64,000 nucleotides of DNA. Source: Tretioscincus oriximinensis. Lineage: Eukaryota; Chordata; Lepidosauria; Squamata; Gymnophthalmidae. The stretch covers positions 398,118 through 462,117 of the forward strand of contig JAJVDF010000359.1 in the NCBI GenBank assembly GCA_022410635.1, written 5' to 3'. Position numbers and translations under genes: made by a program. This document shows, piece after piece, positions 10,405 through 21,022 of this stretch; positions within the stretch are counted from its first letter, which is position 1, and every line of letters starts with the position of its first letter. The notes below the pieces were generated by a model. It was given only the letters and a program-made list of their open reading frames with translations, made no database searches and had not been told where the DNA came from.

Positions 10405-10667
10405 GACAAGTGAAAGGGCAATGGGAGGTATCCTTTTCACCATTTACCACTCTATGTACCATATTCATTGCCATTGGTCATGCTGGTGGTTTTATACGGG
10501 AGAAAGATCTCCTGAACAAATGGATGGATAGAAGGACGGATGGTCATCAGTAATTAGACCATTAAAGTGGCTTCCAACTTTGATGCTCTCCAAATGTGTC
10601 GTCATTTCTTAAGCTTCTTCAGACCTTTGCCAAATGTAAAGCATTAAACCTAAGCTACACCTGCATG

Positions 10668-11075
10668 TCAGTAAATTAAAATATCATGGAAAAGTTAATT
10701 TATTTCAGTAATTTAAATAGTCAGACTCATAGATTATATAGATTCATTATACATAGAATGATCTACTTCAAATGTGTATTTCTTTGATTAGAATGTGATA
10801 TCACGGCCCCGTCTGGGTTACATCCCGCCACAGGGCTTGGCTATCCACATGCCAGCATAGACTATGACAGGCCCCATTCATGGCAGCTTCCTATTCAAAA
10901 TTTGCAGATCCCAATAAAGTTCAGTAGGGATAGGGCCTATGAATCTACAATATTGAACTTTCTCACAATATTCTAATTATCTGAGATACTGATTTGGCGG
11001 TTTTGGTTATCTGTAAGCCATAATTATCAACATTAAAAGAAATAAGCATTTGAAATTAGAATAATTAATATGTAT
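10668..11075. mobile_element. DNA-transposon-like repeat interrupted by MITE B
   Basis: 'aaaagttaatttatttcagt' and 'tagattcattatacatagaa' recur at 16790-16915. After a palindromic insertion (10803-10955) the sequence resumes with 'tctgagatactgatttggcg'. I recall this motif set from widespread vertebrate DNA repeats but cannot name the family. Confidence 0.55.
10803..10955. mobile_element. Palindromic MITE family B, copy 1
   Basis: The left arm 'ggcttggctatccacatgcc' and the following 'agactatgacaggccccatt' recur, in both directions, at 18640, 39795 and 54420. It is inserted in another repeat. Confidence 0.65.
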
Positions 11076-11094
11076 GCAATATGATAGAAACAGA

Positions 11095-11215
11095 AGCAGA
11101 AGCAGCAGNAGAAGAAGAACCTGCTCTCAGAGTACAGAGCGACTTACAAGCTTAATTTTCAATCAAAGGCTTACATCTTTTCTATCTTCCCCACCAGATT
11201 AGCAGCAGTAATCAT
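11095..11215 (-). mobile_element. tRNA-SINE family S1 fragment
   Basis: The reverse of the SINE tail: GAAGAAGAA, then 'gagcgacttacaagcttaat' and 'aaaggcttacatcttttcta'. Only the 3' part is present. Confidence 0.6.
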
Positions 11216-11276
11216 GAGTCCACTTGAAATATAGATTGCAAATCTTTCTTTTGCATAGCTAATTTGACTAGGTGGT

Positions 11277-12072
11277 TAAAAACATAGAACATAAGAAGAG
11301 CCATACTGGATCAGCCCACAACACATCTAGTCCAGCATTCAGAGGCCCACCCGATGCACCTGGGCAGCCTGAACAGAGGGAAGCAAAATATGCACCTGTT
11401 CATGACTCCCTGCAAATAGTATTTCAGGAGTCCTGCCTGTGGCTCCATCCCTATCCATCCCATGCATGATTTTGTACACTTCAAACAGATCACCTCTCAA
11501 ACGTTNCCTTTCGAGGCTGAAGAGGCCCAGACCTCTTCATAAGGCCAGCCTGCCTTCACAAGGGAGGTGATCCAGGCCCTTGATCATTCTTGTTGCCCTT
11601 TTCTGCACCTTCTCTAGTTCCACAATATCCCTCTTGAGATGTGGGGACCAGAATTGAACACAGNATTCCAAATGTGGCCTCACCACAGATTTACAAAGAG
11701 GCAAAACAGCACTTGCTGACTTCTTTTTAATTCCTTTCCTAATTATCCCCAACATGGAATTTGCTCTTTTTATTTTACCTCTGCTGCATCTTCATCAAAT
11801 TGTCCACTAAGATCCTTTTCTTGCTCGGTCACAGAAAGCTTGGTTCCCATCAGGTGGTAGGAGTATTTTGGTTCTTTGCCCCAATATGCATGACCTTTCC
11901 CTTGCTTAAATTGAAGTGCATTTGCCACTTTGATTCCCACTCACCCAATTTCAATAGATGACTCTGGAGTGCCTTACAATCATTTTCAGTTTTCACTACC
12001 CTGAACAGTTTAGTGTTGTCAGTTTACCTTAGAATCCAGATCATTTATAAATATGTTGAAAAGCAAAGGTCC
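11277..12072 (-). mobile_element. CR1 LINE, 3' end through ORF2 C-terminus
   Basis: The reverse CR1 begins with AACATAAGAAGAGCCATACT and runs through VVRPHLE…[20 protein letters not shown] (11537-11755). It continues upstream to the segment before FADD, then breaks off. Internal deletions lie near 11445 and 12020. It is not functional. Confidence 0.88.
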
Positions 12073-12968
12073 AGGAATTATTTCAGTGTAGCAGTGAAAA
12101 TTATTCACACTAAAAACTGTAAACCAAGGCTTAGTGTGTAGCCTTAGCATATAGCAAAAACAGCCTTTTCAACCTAAAATGTTCATGAGAAGAGGAAGGG
12201 TGGCCTAGAGAATGAACAATCCCATCTGTAAACCTTCTTTACGCTGTTTCAGCACCACCTCAGAAGTTCTTTCTGCTGAATTTGAATTGAATTTTGAAGC
12301 TAGGCTAGGGGGCATCATGGTTCAAACGACCAGTCAACTGGACTATTCTTTCTTCTCCACCCTGTCTTCTCTTCCATTTATGAATCGAGAAATCTAAAGG
12401 ATACAGTTAAGTTTAGTTGCCTACCTGAATATTCCTGGTGAAGGGCTCAGAGAACATCTCATGAAGATCCACAATGTCTTCCAGGGCCTTCTGAACAGTC
12501 TCGCATCTTCTCCTGGCTGGACCCGTCTTGAGAAGAAGTTTCCATTACTGATGTTTACATGTGTGCAAATATCGTCCTCTCATTAAGCATTTCGCCTTCG
12601 TCAGTTGAGTTCTGTTCGTGGTTTCCTGCTGACAACATGATCTCACACGCTTCTGGCCGCTCTCTTGCACCAAACCTCCAGCCACGTCATTGGGTTGAGC
12701 TAATGTTAGACTTGTGGCTACTTGGGGTAGAAAATAACTCTTCCTTGTGAAGCCCCAAAGGTCTGTGACAGGACACATTTCACATTAGCCAGCCCCATCT
12801 TTCTTTCTTCGTATGCAAACCAAGCCATCTTTCATAAATGGTCATTGCTGTCCCATGTCTACACATCTTTTTTATATATATACTGTATATACACAGAGAG
12901 AGAGTTAAACAGAATAAAGCAAGCATACATATTAATTCATACAAAAAAGAAAATGATACATAATGTGC
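12073..12968. other. Unassigned, no gene seen
   Basis: Apparently unique sequence with ORFs of 60-77 codons on both strands and no recognisable domain. A short TATATA/AGAG tract lies near 12870-12905. Confidence 0.5.
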
Positions 12969-13175
12969 TAGGCTGACCAGATGACCCCTTTTGGGGGGGT
13001 TTAAAATCAAGTTTGGGGGTGCCTCCCAGTTTTTTTTCTGAGGAAACTTTTTTCAAAAAAAGATTTTTTTTCGAATTTGTTTTATTTATTTATTTATTTT
13101 TCCTCAGAAAAAACTAGGAGGTATCCCAAAAATGGTTTTCAACCCCACCTCAAAAGGGGTCATCTGGTCAGCCTA
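12969..13175. mobile_element. Palindromic MITE, family A short form
   Basis: A complete fold-back, TAGGCTGACCAGATGACCCC to GGTCATCTGGTCAGCCTA, with a TTTATT repeat in the centre. The flanks give only a weak 8-bp match (TAATGTGC against CAATGTAT), so the target duplication is uncertain. Confidence 0.85.
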
Positions 13176-13200
13176 ACAATGTATACAATATAAATATATA

Positions 13201-14829
13201 GCAAAGGAGCTAGCAGCACTTTGAGACTAACTTGAGAAAAGTGGTTGGCATAAGCTAGGTCTACTTCTTCAGATGCTGAGGGACTAATGCCAGGGTCAGG
13301 TATTTATAGGGAAATGTGTATGGGAGAAGACAAAGCATATGCAACTGTAGGGAGGGGTTCAATTGCAGGAAGAAAAACAGGTAAATAGCAGGAACTAATC
13401 TCCTTGTGTGAAAAAGTCCCTGGGGCAACAAGGTGCAATGTCTGGTGGAGAATCAATCAAATACTTAACAGGTTTCATAAGAATGTATAGTTGGCCAGGA
13501 AACCATTGTCTCTGTTAAGTCCTTTGCTGATGGCCTGGAACTTGTGAATGTCTTCAAGTTCTGCTGCTTCTCTTTCAAACCTTCCTTTGTAGTTTCTTTG
13601 TTCAAGAACTGCAGTCCTGAGGTCTGAGAGAGAAGGTCCTGGAAGGTTGAAATGTTCAGCAACTGGTTTCTGTGTGTTTCCATTTCGAATATCTGATTTG
13701 TGTCCATTTATTCTCTGGCGAAGGGATTGTCCTGTTTGCCCAATGTAGAGTGTCGAGGGGCCTTGTTGGCAGAAAATGGAATACACCACATTAGAAGATG
13801 AGCATGTAAAAGTCCCTCTAATGTTGTGGGTGGTGTTATCAGGTCCCGTGATGACATTGCCAGGGTGGATNTGTGCACAGAGTTGACATCTGGGTTTGTG
13901 GCAGGGTCTNGTTCCCATTTCTCCCTCTGTGTCCTGTGTTCTTTGTGTGAGGAGTTGTTTGAGGTTGGGTGGTTGTTTGTAAGCCAGCAAAGGTTTGCCA
14001 CTAAGTGCTCTTGAGAGAGCTGTGTTCTTATCCAAAATAGGTTGAAGTTCATTGTGTCTGAGGGCCCCCAATTGTGAGCTGTATGTGACCACTAATGGGG
14101 TTCTGTTGTTTTCTGTCCTCAATCTGTCCTGTAATAGGTTGATTCTGGGTACCATTCTGGCTCTGCTGATTTGTTTTTTTACTTCATGTGGTGGGTACTG
14201 TAACCTGAGGAATGCTTGCTGTAGTTCCAGGAGTTTGGCATCTCTGTCTTCTGGATCTGAGCAGATGCGATTATATCTGAGAGCTTGGCTGTAGACAATA
14301 GATTTGGTTGTGTGTTCAGGATGGAAACTAGAGGCATGTAAATAGGTGTATCGATCAGTTGGTTTGCAATACAGGGTCGTGCTCAGATGTCCATTGTGCA
14401 ATTTTATGGTGGTGTCTAGAAAGTGGACTTGCTCCCTAGATTGTTCCAAACTGAGGTTAATAGTAGGGTGGAAGCTATTGAAATTTTGGTGGAATGTTCT
14501 TAGTGATTCCTCCCCGTGAGTCCAGATTATAAAGATGTCATCGATGAATCTTAAGTACAGTAGAGNTTTCTGAGTGCAGGAGTTGAGGAAGCGTTGTTCT
14601 AGGTCCGCCATAAAGATGTTGGCATATTGGGGTGCCATACGTGTACCCATGGCAGTACCATTAGTTTGGAGATATANGTTATTGTCAAAATTGAAATAGT
14701 TATGGGTGAGAACAAAGTGGCAGATCTTGGTGGCTAGGCCTGCAGACGTGCTATCTGGAATGGTGTTCTTGATAGCTTATGCCAACCACTTTTCTCAAGT
14801 TAGTCTCAAAGTGCTGCTAGCTCCTTTGC
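13201..14829 (-). mobile_element. Penelope-like retroelement (PLE) bounded by 56-bp inverted repeats
   Basis: A minus-strand Penelope-like element carries part of its reverse transcriptase, a GIY-YIG endonuclease and a 3' UTR. The 3' end (13201-13256) is repeated exactly in inverse orientation at the other end (14774-14829), giving a perfect 56-bp terminal inverted repeat. The + strand match continues to about 14868 (ctagactaacacggctattt). Near 13256 the hammerhead-like motif has lost its second half by a small deletion. The N-terminal half of the reverse transcriptase is absent, so the copy is 5'-truncated with an inverted end segment. Confidence 0.88.
13475..14773 (-). CDS. Penelope-like polyprotein, C-terminal 432 codons (RT palm + GIY-YIG)
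   Basis: One open frame of 432 codons runs from the truncation point to a stop, with three ambiguous codons. The reverse transcriptase part has [14 protein letters not shown] and then the catalytic [11 protein letters not shown] at roughly residues 70-80 of the open frame, followed by [14 protein letters not shown] linker leads to a C-terminal GIY-YIG nuclease: [25 protein letters not shown], then a HFN motif. This order (RT then GIY-YIG) is diagnostic of Penelope-like elements, which use the nuclease for target-primed insertion. It has no true start because the 5' part is lost; the ATG at 14650 is internal. The intact frame suggests a fairly young insertion. A host function is unlikely. Confidence 0.88.
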   Translation of the reverse strand: MKNTIPDSTSAGLATKICHFVLTHNYFNFDNNXYLQTNGTAMGTRMAPQYANIFMADLEQRFLNSCTQKXLLYLRFIDDIFIIWTHGEESLRTFHQNFNSFHPTINLSLEQSREQVHFLDTTIKLHNGHLSTTLYCKPTDRYTYLHASSFHPEHTTKSIVYSQALRYNRICSDPEDRDAKLLELQQAFLRLQYPPHEVKKQISRARMVPRINLLQDRLRTENNRTPLVVTYSSQLGALRHNELQPILDKNTALSRALSGKPLLAYKQPPNLKQLLTQRTQDTEGEMGXRPCHKPRCQLCAXIHPGNVITGPDNTTHNIRGTFTCSSSNVVYSIFCQQGPSTLYIGQTGQSLRQRINGHKSDIRNGNTQKPVAEHFNLPGPSLSDLRTAVLEQRNYKGRFEREAAELEDIHKFQAISKGLNRDNGFLANYTFL

Positions 14830-14869
14830 TGGACTTTCTGCTAGACTAACACGGCTATTTCTCTGAAAC

Positions 14870-15189
14870 TTATTATTATGGTCTGAGAATTAATTGTGTT
14901 AGAATATTTAGCTTCTTAGTAGAAGAAAATAGATCAGGTGTGATTTTCCAGAAGCAACTTCATTAATGGAAATAAGTTCCAATATAACTCTGGAAGTTAT
15001 ATGCTAACTTTGGGAAAAACTAAAGTGTTGAGAAACGGAAAGCAAAGGGTTATATAGAGCAGACCAATGGAAACCAGCAGAAAAGCTATTTGAAAGGAGG
15101 AAAGTGAAAGCGAAAGGGGTGAAAGCAAACTACAATAAGGAATGCAGTAACAAATTGAATAACTGTCAATAGTTCAGGGCCTCCCCACC
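14870..15189. other. Unassigned, no gene seen
   Basis: AT-rich sequence between a Penelope copy and an L1 3' region; some of it may be L1 3' UTR. Confidence 0.4.
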
Positions 15190-15945
15190 GGTTCGATTGA
15201 CTAAATATAATTAACTTTGCCAATTTTTCATGCATTTATATCTTATTTTGATATTAACATCCGATTTTTCAGCCACATAGTCCCCTATTACCTGGTTGGC
15301 TAAATAGTGGTACCATTTAGTAGTACGTCACTTATTGCAGTCCTTCCATCCCGATGTCATTTCTGCTTGGTCTGCCATAGTCATTTGGGCAAGTCAATAT
15401 TTATCTTCCTGAAGCACCCTTTAGTAAATCTGGAGTTTTACGGTTTTATTTATACGAAATCCTTGTATGTTTTCAATTTCTACCCAGATGTTATTCCAAA
15501 ATCTCATAACTAAAGAGCATTCCTAGAATACCGTAAATCCACAGCATATGCCATCAGTGTGGTCTCATGGTAGGTATAATGTAAGCAAGGTAACAAGGGC
15601 TTCTGAACAATCTACTAAGTATTTTAAGCTGTAATTATTTAAGTCTATTATCCTTGAATCTTTCAGTTTCATTTCTAATTCATTGGCATCTAAATCTGTT
15701 GCCCAGATATTTATCCACATTAAAATATTGTCAAATTGCTGTTCAATGATTAATTGATATAGAGTACATCCCATCTGATCCCTTTCATATATTTTATACA
15801 ATTTAAAAAGATGTCTTCTAGCAGAGTATTCGGTATGGACATATATCTTTCATAATTATTTAAATGTATTCTACGGAAGATTTGCTGTATAGTTAACCAT
15901 TTTTCTTGGCTTAAGATCAAAATAAGGCCACTAATGAAACACATC
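15190..15945 (-). mobile_element. L1 LINE ORF2 C-terminal fragment
   Basis: The minus frames contain IFRRIHLNNYERYMSIPNTL, then LYQLIIEQQFDNILMWINIW, then (frameshifted) ECSLVMRFWNNIWVEIENI and WYHYLANQVIGDYV. That is the usual order of the C-terminal third of L1 ORF2. It is frameshifted and truncated where it meets the Penelope copy at about 15946. Confidence 0.7.
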
Positions 15946-15949
15946 TAAT

Positions 15950-16600
15950 GAATTTACTTTTACTTGGTTGTCTTCTAATGTGGTGCATTCCATTCTCTGC
16001 CCACACTCCACATTGGGCAAACAGGACACTCCCTACACCAGATAATAAATGGACACAAATCACATATTTGAAATGGTAACACACAGAAACTTCAACCTTC
16101 CAGGACATTCTGTCTCAGACCTTAGATCTGTAGTCCTTGAATGGAGAAACTGCAAAGGAAGATTTGCAAGAGGAGCAGCAGAACTGGGACACATCCAAAC
16201 ATTCCAATCTATCGACAAGGGACTTAATAGAGACAATGGTTACCTGGCCCATTATATATTTTTATAACATCAGTTAAGTATTTGATCGATGCACAATCAG
16301 CTAGAAGCATCTTGCTCCCCCAGCCATTTTCCTCTACTTGAGAGGATAAACCTCTGCCACTGAACTGTTTTTCTCACCTGGAGTTCATCCCCATACCACA
16401 TTTACATGTCCTTTGTCATCTCCCCCTCCCCCCCACCCCCACCCCCCCACCAACAATATCCTATAAAGTCTGTTCCGGGCATTGGTCCCCAAGCATCTGA
16501 AGAAGTAGATGTTTCTACGAAAGCTTGTGACATCTACTTTTCTCTTGTTAGTCCCCAAGTGCTACAAGCCCCCATGCTGAACATCCAATGAAGTAAACTT
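15950..16600 (+). mobile_element. Penelope-like element 3' part, second copy
   Basis: A decayed GIY-YIG tail (frame 16049-16267, FNLPGHSVSDL…[20 protein letters not shown]) is followed by a 3' UTR with a C-rich run near 16425-16450 and a hammerhead-like motif at 16497-16531. It ends with 'ttagtccccaagtgctacaa'. Compared with 13475-14773, part of the nuclease is deleted between 'acacacagaaac' and 'ttcaaccttcc'. Confidence 0.82.
16497..16531 (+). ncRNA. Hammerhead-ribozyme-like motif in PLE 3' UTR
   Basis: CTGAAGA (16497-16503) fits the core CUGANGA. GTAGA/TCTAC forms a 5-bp stem II with a TGTT loop, and GAAA follows at 16519-16522. Stem III (GC-TTGT-GA) has a mismatch, so cleavage activity is unlikely for this copy. 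Confidence 0.5.
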
Positions 16601-16624
16601 GGGTCCTTTCTGCACTGGACATTA

Positions 16625-16715
16625 TAGAATCATAGATTCATAGAGTTGGAAGGGACCTCCAAGGTCATGGGGTTCAACCCCCTGCTCTATGCAGGATTCA
16701 CTAAACTATCCCAGC
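16625..16715 (-). mobile_element. Bird-type CR1 3'-end fragment
   Basis: 'agagttggaagggacctcca' and 'ctatgcaggattcactaaac' in reverse CR1 orientation. Confidence 0.8.
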
Positions 16716-16789
16716 TTAAATATTTATTCTTCCAACAGAGAGTCAGGACAGAGTGGTTCGCTCTACAGCGCCATTCTTCAAAGGACATC

Positions 16790-16915
16790 AATTACTAGGG
16801 CACCTCAATAAATCAGGATACCGTTGAAAAGTTAATCTGTTTCAGCAGTTCAATACAAATAGTGAAACTCATCTATTATATAGATTCGTTGCACACAGAA
16901 TGATGGATACATGGA
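16790..16915. mobile_element. DNA-transposon-like repeat, second copy
   Basis: The copy shares 'gaaaagttaat.tgtttcag', 'tattatatagattcgttgca' and 'cagaatgat' with 10668-10800. Confidence 0.5.
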
Positions 16916-17084
16916 TAATGACTGGTTTGGAAGCCATATCCTTTCCTAGGTTCTAGGGATATTTAGTTTGCAAAAGAGAATAACTGGAATAAGAATTATG
17001 ATAATGATAATGATAATAATAAGAAGAAAAAGAACAAGAACAAGAACATTATTGTCAAATTTGGATTAAAAGAAGCAGCAGCAG

Positions 17085-17335
17085 CAGCAGAAGAAACAGA
17101 AGCAGCAGCAGCTGGTTTTTATACCCCATCCTGAAGGGACTCAGAAGGGCTTACAAGGTATTTTTCACCCAAAGGCTTACATCTATCTTCTCCACTGATT
17201 AATTTCTGGCTTTCGATCTTTCAACTGAAGCTGAGGCCAGTAGAGGAAGCTCATTCCACTCCACGACAGACAAATGAATCCTCAAACTCTGATCTCTCAG
17301 TTGAAAGACCATTGCTCTTAACCTCTGAGGAAGGC
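17085..17335 (-). mobile_element. tRNA-SINE family S1
   Basis: The reverse SINE starts with a GAAGAACAAGAAC/AGC simple tail (about 17020-17110), then 'taccccatcctgaagggact', 'aggcttacatctatcttctc', and ends in a tRNA-like head with 'tcagttgaaagaccattgct'. A close relative lies at 18215-18395. Confidence 0.75.
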
Positions 17336-17663
17336 TGAGAGGAGACCTGAGAGCTGCCTACAAACATCTGAAGGGCTTCCACAGGGCAGAGGGAACAGCA
17401 TTGTTCTCCTTGGCAATGGGATGAAACTGCAAGGGACGAGATTTAGATTAGAGATCAGAAGAAACTTTCTAACAATCAGAGTGATAAAACAGTGGATCAG
17501 ATTGCCACAGGAGATGGTGAGTTCGCCTTTGCTGGAAGTCTTCAAACAGAGGCTGGGCAGCCATTAACTGTCTGAAATGGTTTAGTGAATCCTGCATTGA
17601 GCAGGGGTTGGACCCCATGACCCTGGAGGTCCCTTCCAACTCCAGGATTCTATGACTCTATTC
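17336..17663 (+). mobile_element. Bird-type CR1 ORF2 end and 3' UTR
   Basis: 'ctgagaggagacctgagagc' matches CR1 RLRGDLRAAYK, followed by the 3' UTR ('caaacagaggctgggcagcc') and the terminus 'aggattctatgactcta'. This is the classical amniote CR1 end with an ATTCTATG octamer. 5'-truncated. Confidence 0.85.
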
Positions 17664-18214
17664 CAAGCCTTCACTGAGTTTCAATTTTCCATGATATTTT
17701 AATTTATCGATGTGCAACCAGATTTCCTCAACTGTAACCAACAGGCACTCTGTGAAACTGAAGCGGAAGGAGGTCCCTATTCCAAGATATATCCCCAAAT
17801 AAAATCTTGTGCAAAAGAAAGGAAGAAAAAAGGCTGAAATCTCTTCTGCTCCAATTTCCTTTGCCCAGGTATTGCTCAAAGGCATTTCCATTTAAAGACT
17901 GCCTGGATGCCTTTTCAGTACTTATTATCTCAGCATCTTGGCAGCTCTCACTTCCTTAATAGACATTTTGCAAAGAAGGGGAATCACAGAAAGGTTTTAA
18001 TAGTAAGCAGTTTGCTGAAATGCCTGCCCACTACCAAACCAAAAGAAAAAGAAAAAGGTTCTTTGTAAATAATGGGTAGGTGGCTGTGGCACCCAGATGC
18101 CCCTAACATAGGAGGAGTTTTGATGACTGGGACCACCGAAGGAGAAGGTGGAGGAGGGGAGAAGGAGAAGGAGCTGGAGGAGAGGTGGGTGGTGGTGGAA
18201 GAGGAGGAGGGGGA
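17664..18214. other. Unassigned, no gene seen
   Basis: Apparently unique sequence with a GGAGAAGG-rich stretch from about 18138. Short ORFs show no recognisable domain. Confidence 0.4.
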
Positions 18215-18395
18215 AAAAGCTGGTTTATACTCCATCCTGAAGGGACTCAGAGTGGCTTACAAGGTATTTTTCACCCAAAGGCTTACATCTATCTTCTCCA
18301 CTGATTAATCTACTTGCAATTTCTGGCTTTCAATCCTTTAACTGAAGCTGAGGCCAGTAGAGGAAGCTCATTCCAGTCCACGACAGGCAAAGGTG
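18215..18395 (-). mobile_element. tRNA-SINE family S1, same subtype as 17085-17335
   Basis: It is nearly identical over 'gaagggactcagag.ggctta' through 'cattcca.tccacgacag.ca'. The two copies lie 1.1 kb apart and may be a local duplication or simply the same subfamily. Confidence 0.7.
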
Positions 18396-18570
18396 GAGGA
18401 GGAGAAAAGAAGAAGAGGAGGAGGAGAAAAGAAGAAGAGGAGGAGTTGGATGAGTGGTGGGTGGTGGTGGTGGAGGAGGAGGAGAAGAAGAAGAAAAAGA
18501 AGAAAAAGAAAAAGAGGAAGAAGAGGAAGAGGAAGAGGAGGAAGAGGGTGAGGAAGAGGGAGCCTGGCAG
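18395..18570. repeat. GGA/GAA low-complexity tract
   Basis: An almost pure purine run. It accounts for the poly-Glu/Lys and poly-Leu/Pro ORFs on the two strands, which are rejected as genes. Confidence 0.95.
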
Positions 18571-18639
18571 AAGTGGCCCCTTTTCTTAATCTGCCCCTGG
18601 GCCCCAGAGACCCTAGTTTTGCCATGGTCTGAAAGAATC

Positions 18640-18812
18640 TAGGTTGTCCCTGATGGGGCTCATTCTGGGGTTTATTTCATAATATCCACATGCTAGTGTA
18701 AACTACGACAGCCTTGATGGGGCCTGCCATAGTCTATTCTGACATGTGGATGGCCAAGCCCTGCCCTGAGATACAGCCCAGAATGAGGCTCAATGGGATT
18801 CAGGGTCTTAAA
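18640..18812. mobile_element. Palindromic MITE family B, copy 2
   Basis: This is the clearest fold-back copy. The left arm (ggggctcattctgggg … ccacatgctagtgtaaacta) is mirrored by the right arm (tagtctattctgacatgtgg … cccagaatgaggctc). It has no ORF. The superfamily is undetermined because no flanking duplication is obvious. Confidence 0.75.
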
Positions 18813-19727
18813 ATCACTTTTGCAATGATTTCTGGAGTTTGCAAATGTGTTAATATGATAAGTTATTGAAGTCATTTTTTTTGCATTGGTTTCAATATAA
18901 CAAAGTTTCATTATAACAAATACTGTTTTTCTGGTCCTTTGGAGTTTGGTGTATCAAGATTTCACTTGTACTGCAGTAATAAAAATAAATACAAAATACA
19001 AAGCTGCTTGGTTTTGTAAGAAGTTTATTATATACTGCAATAGATCTTCTGTGGCTCAACTAGCTAAAGGGCTGTTAACAACCCACTAAGTCAAAAGGTT
19101 GGGAGATCACAACTCCAGCATGAAGGTAGAACTCTAAGTGCCTTACAGTGTCTGATGAAATGATGGGATCTGTCCGAGAATCTCGTGCAGTTCTGCAAGG
19201 TAGTGTATCCTCGCACGAGACCGAGATCTCGGGCAGGATTATACGAGATACCCTGGGCGCATCCATTTTACCAGAATGGCATCATTTTTATGTCTCTTCC
19301 AGTATTTGCTTCTGGGGAAATGGCGCACAGGGTGACTTCACTTCCTGTTGCACCGAGAAAATGACATCATAAAAATCCAGAATGCGTCTCCCCAGGCTTC
19401 CTGAGGTTTTTGGGCTCCCTATCTGATATTTCGCTCCCAAGAGTTCTCATCATTGGTCTGAGGAGCTGCAATAATGGAGCAGCTTTCAGGACAAGTTGGG
19501 TTCATTAGCCTTGGCTGGCAGCCAGCCTAAGTGAAGGGCAACCCTGACTCCAAACCTGGGCATATGGAGACCATAGAGCCTTGGCAGGCCACCCATCTAG
19601 GAGAAGGTCCTATGACCCAAGGACCTCAATACATTGTGCCAGCAAGCTAGGCCAGGACAGAGGAATCCCAGGTGTAAAGGATAGGGGAAATACTGTGTAC
19701 TTGGCACAGCATGGCACCCCAAAAAAT
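18813..19727. other. Unassigned, no gene seen
   Basis: The part at 19085-19270 has repeated CGAGATC/TCTCG motifs and may be a GC-rich repeat fragment (compare 20240-20320, same 'ccgagatc'). No ORF of interest. Confidence 0.4.
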
Positions 19728-20004
19728 CTACTTTAAGCTTTAAGAGAGGATTAGACAAGTTCATGGACACCAAGGGTATAAATAGCTACTAGGGTGGATG
19801 TCTTGATGCTGCCTCCGAGATGGAGCAACAGGCAGGACTCCTCAAATGCCATTTGCAGGGTGTAGAGAACAGTTGAAGATTTTGCCTTCTTCTGTTCAGG
19901 CTGCCCAGGTGCAATTGGGGGGCCTCTGTGTGAGACAGACGCCTGGACTAGGTGGGCTCCGGCCCCATTCAGCAGGGCTCCTCTTAGGTTCTTATGTTTT
20001 TATC
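19728..20004 (+). mobile_element. CR1 3' UTR
   Basis: 'agacaagttcatggacacca', 'gagcaacaggcaggactcct' and a 'ggctcctcttaggttcttat' terminus. Confidence 0.85.
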
Positions 20005-20034
20005 TCTGCAAGTCCAACATATGTGAACAACTCC

Positions 20035-20362
20035 CTTCATAAGGAGAAGAATCTAGTTTTTATAACCGGCTTTTTTCCAGAGTGCCTTACAAAGTTAATT
20101 TTCACTGAAGGTTTACATCTAGTCTGCCTCTCTCCCCCCCGCCTCCATTGTAGAGGTTCCCATTTATCTACTCACAAAATTCCTTTTCTGTTCACTTGGA
20201 ATTTCTGAATCGGAGGCCAGCAGGGGCAGGGTTGGAACCAGCACAAGAATCTCAAGTAGACTCCGAGATCACGTACCGCCGCACAAGATCCGAGATTACC
20301 TCGACACTACCTCTCGACTGAAAGACCATTTCTTAACCACTGCACCACCACGGCCCCCACAC
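20035..20362 (-). mobile_element. tRNA-SINE family S1, near full length
   Basis: The reverse SINE runs from 'aggagaagaatctagttttt' to a tRNA-like head. On the minus strand the head reads 'ggccgtggtggtgcagtggt', a plausible RNA polymerase III A box. Extra CGAGATC-rich sequence interrupts the head at 20240-20320. Confidence 0.7.
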
Positions 20363-20369
20363 TCACCAG

Positions 20370-20625
20370 GCACTTCCATTGCGTAGCTTTCAGTACCCAA
20401 TGAAAACATACCTCTTCACCCAGGCTTTTGACTCCTAGCTCCCTCTGCATTCTGCCCTCCCAGGGAGGGTGGGTAAGTGGAAGGGCAAAGAGGATGGATC
20501 CTTTTAAACAGTTTATTGATGTATCCTTTTTAAATTTCTTTGTATTCTGTTACCTGCCCTGGGGGTGGGGCTGTGCCGAAGGGCAGGATATAAATTGCAA
20601 AAGGTAAAAATCAATAAATATATTC
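20370..20625 (+). mobile_element. L2 LINE 3' end
   Basis: 'aaacatacctcttcacccag' followed by 'gcttttgactc' is the end of L2 ORF2. The 3' UTR ends 'aagggcaggatataaattgc', an L2-type terminus. Confidence 0.7.
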
Positions 20626-20644
20626 TGGAGCAATTGTGAACCCA

Positions 20645-20860
20645 AAAGGGTGGGAACCCGGGATAGGGCCTTCTTCGTGGCAGACCATAAACTGTCTCCC
20701 TCTAGTCGTGGGTCAATCTTCACCTTTGTATGCATTGAAAAAACTGCTTTCTCTCCGCTACTTTCAGAGACTGTTGCTTCAATATATTAATTTGGTTTTT
20801 GTTGTTAACCACCCTGAGACATTCAGAATATGGAAATGTAAACCAATAAATAAACAAATC
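20645..20860 (+). mobile_element. L2 LINE 3' end, second copy
   Basis: 'ggatagggccttcttcgtgg' is the AFSV-type L2 ORF2 segment. The tail 'accaccctgagacattcaga' leads to AAATAAACA. Confidence 0.65.
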
Positions 20861-20864
20861 GATC

Positions 20865-21022
20865 CATTTGCAGGGAGTCACGAACAGGAGCAGCATATTT
20901 TGCTTTCCTCTGTTCGGACTGCCCAGCTGCATCTGGTGGGCCTNTGTGTGACACAGAATGCTGGACTGGATGGGCTGTGGCCTGATCCAGGATGGCTCTT
21001 CTTATGTTCTTATGTATGTTCT
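20865..21022 (+). mobile_element. CR1 3'-terminal fragment
   Basis: 'ccatttgcagggagtcacga' through TTCTTATGTTCTTATGTATG. Strongly 5'-truncated. Confidence 0.85.

Noticed and set aside
10057..10474. ORFs of 76-128 codons rich in Phe/Ser/Leu or Lys/Glu
   Set aside because: Purine tract plus flanking CR1; not genes. The same applies to 40284-40667, 43745-44067 and 59467-59963.
18314..18642. Long ORFs of Glu/Lys/Arg (plus) and Leu/Pro/His (minus)
   Set aside because: They lie on a GGA/GAA low-complexity tract and have no non-repetitive residues to support coding.
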